Source of the DNA: Chania multitudinisentens RB-25
GTDB taxonomy: Bacteria > Pseudomonadota > Gammaproteobacteria > Enterobacterales > Enterobacteriaceae
Assembly: GCF_000520015.2 (NCBI RefSeq)
Contig: NZ_CP007044.2
Coordinates: 3,658,001 to 3,722,000, forward strand
Reading direction: 5' to 3'
Length of the DNA: 64,000 nucleotides
Numbering within the stretch: the first letter of the stretch is position 1; each line of letters begins with the position of its first letter. Shown piece after piece: positions 60,197 through 64,000 of this stretch. A program made the translations under genes and the position numbers. Below the pieces are notes generated by a model, which saw only the letters and a list, made by a program, of their open reading frames with translations, searched no databases and had not been told where the DNA came from.

Positions 60197-61492
60197 GTGG
60201 CAACCCCAACGCGTTCTGCGGCTTCAACGCCGTTAACGCAGACTCACCGTGATGACGCCAGTGCTCTCGCCAAAACCAAACGCTCAACGCTGAATAAACT
60301 CCCCTACATTGAACGCGGTACTACACAGTTCCGGCGCGTGACGCTGGCGTTGTTTTCTGCCGGGTTGGCAACGTTTGCTTTGCTGTATTGTGTACAACCC
60401 ATATTACCGGTTCTGTCACAGGACTTCGGTATTTCTCCTGCCGAAAGCAGCCTGTCACTTTCTTTCGCTACCGGATTATTGGCCTTCGGTTTGATGTTTA
60501 CCGGCCCACTCTCGGATGCGATTGGCCGTAAGTCCGTGATGGTCACCTCTTTGTTACTGGCCGCCATCTGTACGCTGGTTTGTGCTTTCATGACCAGTTG
60601 GCACGGCATTTTACTCATGCGTGCCCTGATAGGGCTTTCGCTAAGCGGTGTAGCAGCGGTGGGCATGACTTATTTAAGTGAGGAGATCCACCCTAGCGTG
60701 GTGGCCTTTTCGATGGGGCTCTACATCAGCGGTAACTCAATTGGCGGGATGAGCGGGCGTTTAGTGACCGGGGTTTTGACGGATTTCTTCTCTTGGCGAA
60801 TTTCACTGGCGGTGATTGGCCTATTCGCTCTGGCGGCAGCCTGTATGTTCTGGCGTATTTTACCGGCATCCCGGCATTTTCGCGCTAGCTCTCTGCGCCC
60901 GCACACATTGCTGGTCAACTTTAAGCTGCACTGGCATGACAAAGGGCTTCCTTTGTTGTTCGCCGAAGGCTTTCTGTTGATGGGCAGTTTTATCACCCTG
61001 TTTAATTACATCGGTTATCGTTTGTTGAGCAACCCATATTACTTTAGCCAAGCTACCGTGGGATTGCTCTCCGTCGTTTATCTCACCGGTTCATACAGTT
61101 CTCCGAAAGCGGGTGTTCTGACGTCACGTTTCGGGCGTGGAGCCGTGCTAGTGATTGCTATTCTGATGATGTTGCTCGGTATTTTGACGACGGCTTTAGC
61201 TCCCATCGCCGCAGTTTTTATCGGGATGATGTTGTTTACCGCTGGCTTTTTTGCCGCTCACTCCGTTGCCAGCAGCTGGATTGGCCGCCGCGCCCGCCGT
61301 GCCAAAGGCCAGGCTTCATCACTGTATCTGTTCTGCTATTACGCAGGTTCGAGCATTGCTGGCGCCCTGGGGGGTGTGTTCTGGCATAGTTTCGGTTGGG
61401 GAGGCGTGGTTGCCTTTGTCAGTGCCATGCTGTTACTGGCTCTTTTGGTGGCGCACTACCTGCAAAAACTGCCGGAAGCCGCCCGCATTTGA
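60197..61492 (+). CDS. ynfM: MFS transporter YnfM
   Basis: A 431-aa major facilitator with twelve hydrophobic segments. It starts at GTG 60197, 6 nt after TAAGGA; the nearby ATG at 60192 is out of frame. The MFS signature GPLSDAIGRKSVMVTSLL lies after the second helix. The E. coli relative is linked to arabinose and related efflux in some reports; substrate here is uncertain. Divergent from ynfL. Confidence 0.88.
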   Translation: MATPTRSAASTPLTQTHRDDASALAKTKRSTLNKLPYIERGTTQFRRVTLALFSAGLATFALLYCVQPILPVLSQDFGISPAESSLSLSFATGLLAFGLMFTGPLSDAIGRKSVMVTSLLLAAICTLVCAFMTSWHGILLMRALIGLSLSGVAAVGMTYLSEEIHPSVVAFSMGLYISGNSIGGMSGRLVTGVLTDFFSWRISLAVIGLFALAAACMFWRILPASRHFRASSLRPHTLLVNFKLHWHDKGLPLLFAEGFLLMGSFITLFNYIGYRLLSNPYYFSQATVGLLSVVYLTGSYSSPKAGVLTSRFGRGAVLVIAILMMLLGILTTALAPIAAVFIGMMLFTAGFFAAHSVASSWIGRRARRAKGQASSLYLFCYYAGSSIAGALGGVFWHSFGWGGVVAFVSAMLLLALLVAHYLQKLPEAARI

Positions 61493-61585
61493 TCGTTTTC
61501 AGGGAAAATCCCCTATCAGGCTTGAACTACTCGGTGTGAAATAAGGATGAAGGGGGTTAAGTTGCCCCTTCTTTTTCTTTTTATC

Positions 61586-61608
61586 ACAATGTATGTTGTA
61601 ACTAAAAA
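61586..61608 (+). other. replication terminus (Ter) site upstream of tus
   Basis: GTATGTTGTAACTAA (61591-61605) matches the core of E. coli Ter sites (consensus AGTATGTTGTAACTAAAG), including the G that pairs with the C(6) needed for fork locking. It is 18 bp before the tus start, so Tus binding would also repress tus, as for TerB in E. coli. As written, the blocking face looks toward lower coordinates, so forks moving rightward through the window would stop; this orientation is inferred. Confidence 0.87.
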
Positions 61609-61623
61609 TAGGGGGGCGAAACG

Positions 61624-62562
61624 ATGGATAAATATAACCTTATTGGCAGAATGAATATGTGCTTTGCTGAGTTGGAATTGGCATTGGCGGCCCTCCACCA
61701 GCAAATTCTGCCGTTACCCTTAGTTGCCGCGCAGGTTTTCAGCCTGCCGGAGATAGAAAAAGGTACTGAACATACTGCAATTGAGCAAATCAGCGTAGAG
61801 CCGCACTTCGGCTTACCCGCACGTAATTTGGCGCTGCAACACTATCAACGGTTATTTATCCATCACAACCGGCAGCATATCAGCAGTAAAGCCGCCGTGC
61901 GGCTGCCTGGGGTGATTTGCCTGGCCGTTGAACACGCAGAATACCTCGCACTGAAACAACAAATTACGCTCATTAATCGCTTGAAAGCCGAGCTGGAACA
62001 CATCATCACCGTTGAATCTGGCTTGACTCCTGAACAACGCTTTGATTTTGTACATAACCGGTTGCATGGCTTAATCACACTTAATGCCTATCGTTCGCTG
62101 ACCCTTCTCACGAATCCCGATTCAGTACGCTTCGGTTGGGCTAACAAGCACATTATCAAGAATGTAAAGCGGGATGACATCCTCACACAGTTGGAAAAAA
62201 GCCTGCAAGCCGGACGAGCCGTCCCCCCCTTCAGCCGTGAACAATGGGCTGAACAAATTCGCCGCGAAATAGAGGATGTCAGCCGTCTGCCGCAGAACGC
62301 CGTGCTGAAAATTAAACGGCCAGTGAAGGTACAACCAATCGCCCGAGTCTGGTATCAGCAACAGCAAAAACAGGTACAACACCCCTGCCCGCTGCCGCTG
62401 ATAGCCCTGTGCCAATTAGATGCTGGGGCAAATGTGCCGAAAATTGGCGAATTGCTTAATTACGATGCCGCAACGGTGAAGCATAAGTACAAACCCGATG
62501 CCAAACCGCTGCGCCTGCTGGTAAAACGCCTGCACCTCTATACCGATATTTCTAATCGTTAA
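61624..62562 (+). CDS. tus: Tus, DNA replication terminus site-binding protein
   Basis: Binds Ter sites and stops replication forks from one side. 312 aa (E. coli 309). The C-terminal half is nearly E. coli-like: SVRFGWANKHIIKNVKRDDILTQLEKSL, LPQNAVLKIKRPVKVQPIARVWYQQQQKQVQHPCPLPLIAL and YDAATVKHKYKPDAKPLRLL, covering the DNA-binding strands. SSKAAVRLPGV is also conserved. The last 11 bp overlap the convergent VOC gene. Confidence 0.96.
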   Translation: MDKYNLIGRMNMCFAELELALAALHQQILPLPLVAAQVFSLPEIEKGTEHTAIEQISVEPHFGLPARNLALQHYQRLFIHHNRQHISSKAAVRLPGVICLAVEHAEYLALKQQITLINRLKAELEHIITVESGLTPEQRFDFVHNRLHGLITLNAYRSLTLLTNPDSVRFGWANKHIIKNVKRDDILTQLEKSLQAGRAVPPFSREQWAEQIRREIEDVSRLPQNAVLKIKRPVKVQPIARVWYQQQQKQVQHPCPLPLIALCQLDAGANVPKIGELLNYDAATVKHKYKPDAKPLRLLVKRLHLYTDISNR

Positions 62563-62920
62563 GCTTATAGACACGCAGCCGATGGCCATCGAGATCTTCG
62601 GCTACAAAGGTATAACCAAAATCCATCGCCACCGGGGGCTGTATCATCGCCAGCCCTTTGGCTAACCATTGCTGATAGAACGCATCCACCTGTTCTGGTT
62701 GCTCGCAAGGGAAGCAGATTTCCATTCCCCCACCCGCAGCCCCTGCGGCAGGCTCAACGGTGTGTTTCGACCACATGCCCAATTTGAAACCATTACTCAA
62801 TACAAATAACGCAAAAGTGGCAGACTGCTCTACCGGTTCTACACCCAATAGCTGGCGATAGAAACCTACGCTTTTTTCTGGGCTATCGACATAAATGATG
62901 ATCATATTTGGTGCTGCCAT
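62552..62920 (-). CDS. VOC-family (glyoxalase-like) protein
   Basis: A 122-aa single vicinal-oxygen-chelate domain protein: IIIYVDSPEKSVGFYRQLLGVEPVEQS at the start, GMEICFPCEQPEQVDAFYQQW in the middle and YTFVAEDLDGHRLRVYKLND at the end. Likely a metal-dependent or resistance-type binder; substrate unknown. AGGAGACC precedes the ATG. Confidence 0.8.
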   Translation of the reverse strand: MAAPNMIIIYVDSPEKSVGFYRQLLGVEPVEQSATFALFVLSNGFKLGMWSKHTVEPAAGAAGGGMEICFPCEQPEQVDAFYQQWLAKGLAMIQPPVAMDFGYTFVAEDLDGHRLRVYKLND

Positions 62921-63008
62921 GATGGTCTCCTTAGGATGAAAAGGAACTTTTGGGTTCCCGATAACAACAACCTAACCGACCTGACTGTCAGTTTTTGGCA
63001 GTAGTCCA

Positions 63009-63698
63009 TCACATTGTGTTTATTCCTTCATTTTCACACCACGCTTTCATCAATGCCCGGCGGCCACGAGGATAACGTTGCGCTAGCGGTGTCAGCTTCA
63101 GGATGCGATCCAAACGGAAATGGCGAAATGAGGCACGCAGTTCACACCAAGCCACCAGTACCTGCACTTGTTCAAAAAATCCCATGGCAAACGGCCATAG
63201 AATACGTTTGCTGACACGGCCCGCCTGATCCTGATATTCAACGATAACTTTGTGCTCAAGGCGGATAACTTCGCGGATCACCACCCGTATTTTATCGGGT
63301 ATGTTGAGCGTATCCATCGGGCCAATCAACAACGTACTGGTATTCAATTCTTCACGCAATTCACCGGGTAATACGGCAGCAATCTTCGCTAGCGCATCTG
63401 TTGCCGCACTCGCTAATTCGCTGTCACCTCTGCGTTCCACCCAACGCATCCCCAGTACCAGTGCTTCGATTTCCTGCTGTGAAAACATCAGAGGTGGCAG
63501 GATAAACCCTGGCCGCAATACGTACCCCACCCCCGTTTCACCGGTAATATCCGCCCCCTGTTGCTGCAAAGTCGCGATATCGCGATACAGCGTGCGCATA
63601 CTGACCCCTAGCTCCTCGGCCAAAGCATGCCCTGCCACCGGATAACGATGGCGACGCAGGATCTGCATCAGATCAAGCAGGCGTTGAGTTCGGGACAT
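63009..63698 (-). CDS. YafY-type HTH/WYL regulator
   Basis: A 229-aa regulator. The N-terminal HTH (LLDLMQILRRHRYPVAGHALAEELGVSMRTLYRDIATLQQQG) occupies residues 6-48 and is followed by the segment GVGYVLRPGFILPPLMFSQQEIEALVLGMRWVERRGD. A WYL-like C-terminal domain includes VIVEYQDQAGRVSKRILWPFAMGFFEQVQVLVAWCELRASFRHFRLDRI. It is 88 bp upstream of the codirectional VOC gene and may control it. Confidence 0.83.
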   Translation of the reverse strand: MSRTQRLLDLMQILRRHRYPVAGHALAEELGVSMRTLYRDIATLQQQGADITGETGVGYVLRPGFILPPLMFSQQEIEALVLGMRWVERRGDSELASAATDALAKIAAVLPGELREELNTSTLLIGPMDTLNIPDKIRVVIREVIRLEHKVIVEYQDQAGRVSKRILWPFAMGFFEQVQVLVAWCELRASFRHFRLDRILKLTPLAQRYPRGRRALMKAWCENEGINTM

Positions 63699-63766
63699 GC
63701 ATACTCCGTTGGCATCAGTTGTTGGATGAAATCAGCAAATGCTCACGCTTTTGCCAGTATACCTGC

Positions 63767-64000
63767 TCATAGAGTTGGCGTTTTCAATACTTCCATCGCG
63801 GTTTCCACGATGCCAAGAAGCACTTCGCGTCTGGTACCATCCTGAGCCTGTAAGGAGATACCGTGGACAATGGTGCCAAAGTAGGCGGAAAGCCGCTCGG
63901 TATCCGTATCCGCAGACAGTTCACCTTGCACTATGGCACGTTCAAGCCGTTGGCGGATCAACAATGTCATATGGTGCCGCAGTTCACGCATGCGATCACG
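63767..64000 (-). CDS. TetR-family regulator, C-terminal part (partial)
   Basis: Runs off the right edge; only 77 residues remain (RDRMRELRHHMTLLIRQRL to MEVLKTPTL). The pattern LERAIVQGELSADTDTERLSAYFGTIVHGISLQAQDG and REVLLGIVETAMEVL is the C-terminal ligand domain of TetR regulators (AcrR-type). The DNA-binding domain lies outside the window. Confidence 0.7.
   Translation of the reverse strand, partial: RDRMRELRHHMTLLIRQRLERAIVQGELSADTDTERLSAYFGTIVHGISLQAQDGTRREVLLGIVETAMEVLKTPTL

Noticed and set aside
1..64000. CRISPR array, tRNA, rRNA, integrase or prophage genes
   Set aside because: No regularly spaced repeats, cloverleaf genes, rRNA sequence or phage and integrase proteins were recognised.

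Overview
The window looks like chromosome from a gamma-proteobacterium of the order Enterobacterales, most likely Serratia or a close Yersiniaceae relative. The basis is protein-level recognition: an E. coli-like block ydfG / ynfB / ynfD / chaN / ynfK / mlc / ynfL / ynfM / tus, an evgA-emrK-like divergent pair, a betT-betIBA locus, and srfABC. A Tus gene with a Ter site in front of it places the right end in the replication terminus region. No tRNA, rRNA, CRISPR array, integrase or intact insertion sequence was seen.

Layout. 0-3 kb: left-truncated EvgA-type response regulator divergent from an EmrK-like membrane fusion protein that lacks its EmrY partner, then an Xre and a LuxR-type regulator. 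3-11.3 kb: a ten-gene Mrp-like chaperone-usher fimbrial operon on the minus strand (major pilin, second pilin, usher, chaperone, five minor pilins including four tandem paralogues, tip adhesin), preceded by 1.1 kb of AT-rich DNA without genes. 12.4-26.9 kb: a malonate island (below). 27-32.7 kb: betA-betB-betI with divergent short betT and a BetI-type palindrome. 32.7-38.1 kb: cupin, DUF6506-like protein, Tat-type dienelactone hydrolase, DJ-1/PfpI protein, NhaC antiporter, acyltransferase-3. 38.7-41.5 kb: arcD-arcA. 41.8-44.4 kb: CMD-cupin fusion, LysR remnant, release-factor-like protein. 44.7-51 kb: srfABC. 51-64 kb: FGase-like protein, dsdA and the terminus-region housekeeping block ending in a partial TetR regulator.

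The main discovery candidate is the malonate island. It does not encode the biotin-independent Mdc enzyme known from Klebsiella. It encodes the type known from Malonomonas rubra: a biotin-dependent, Na+-translocating malonate decarboxylase. Present are a LysR regulator, MdcB (prosthetic-group precursor), a 41-residue membrane protein, MadB (carboxybiotin decarboxylase, Na+ pump), MadA (ACP transferase), a fused ACP-beta carboxytransferase, MadD (gamma), an adenylate-forming ligase suited to acetylating the ACP thiol, MadF (biotin carrier) and MdcG (holo-ACP synthase). MdcH is absent, as expected for this type. An amidase divergent from two membrane-transport genes, and a porin, lie inside the island. 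Related 17-bp inverted repeats with the LysR T-N11-A form recur in front of the regulator, mdcB, madF and the transport genes, so the island looks like one regulon that may turn malonate, and perhaps a malonate amide, into acetate, CO2 and a sodium gradient.
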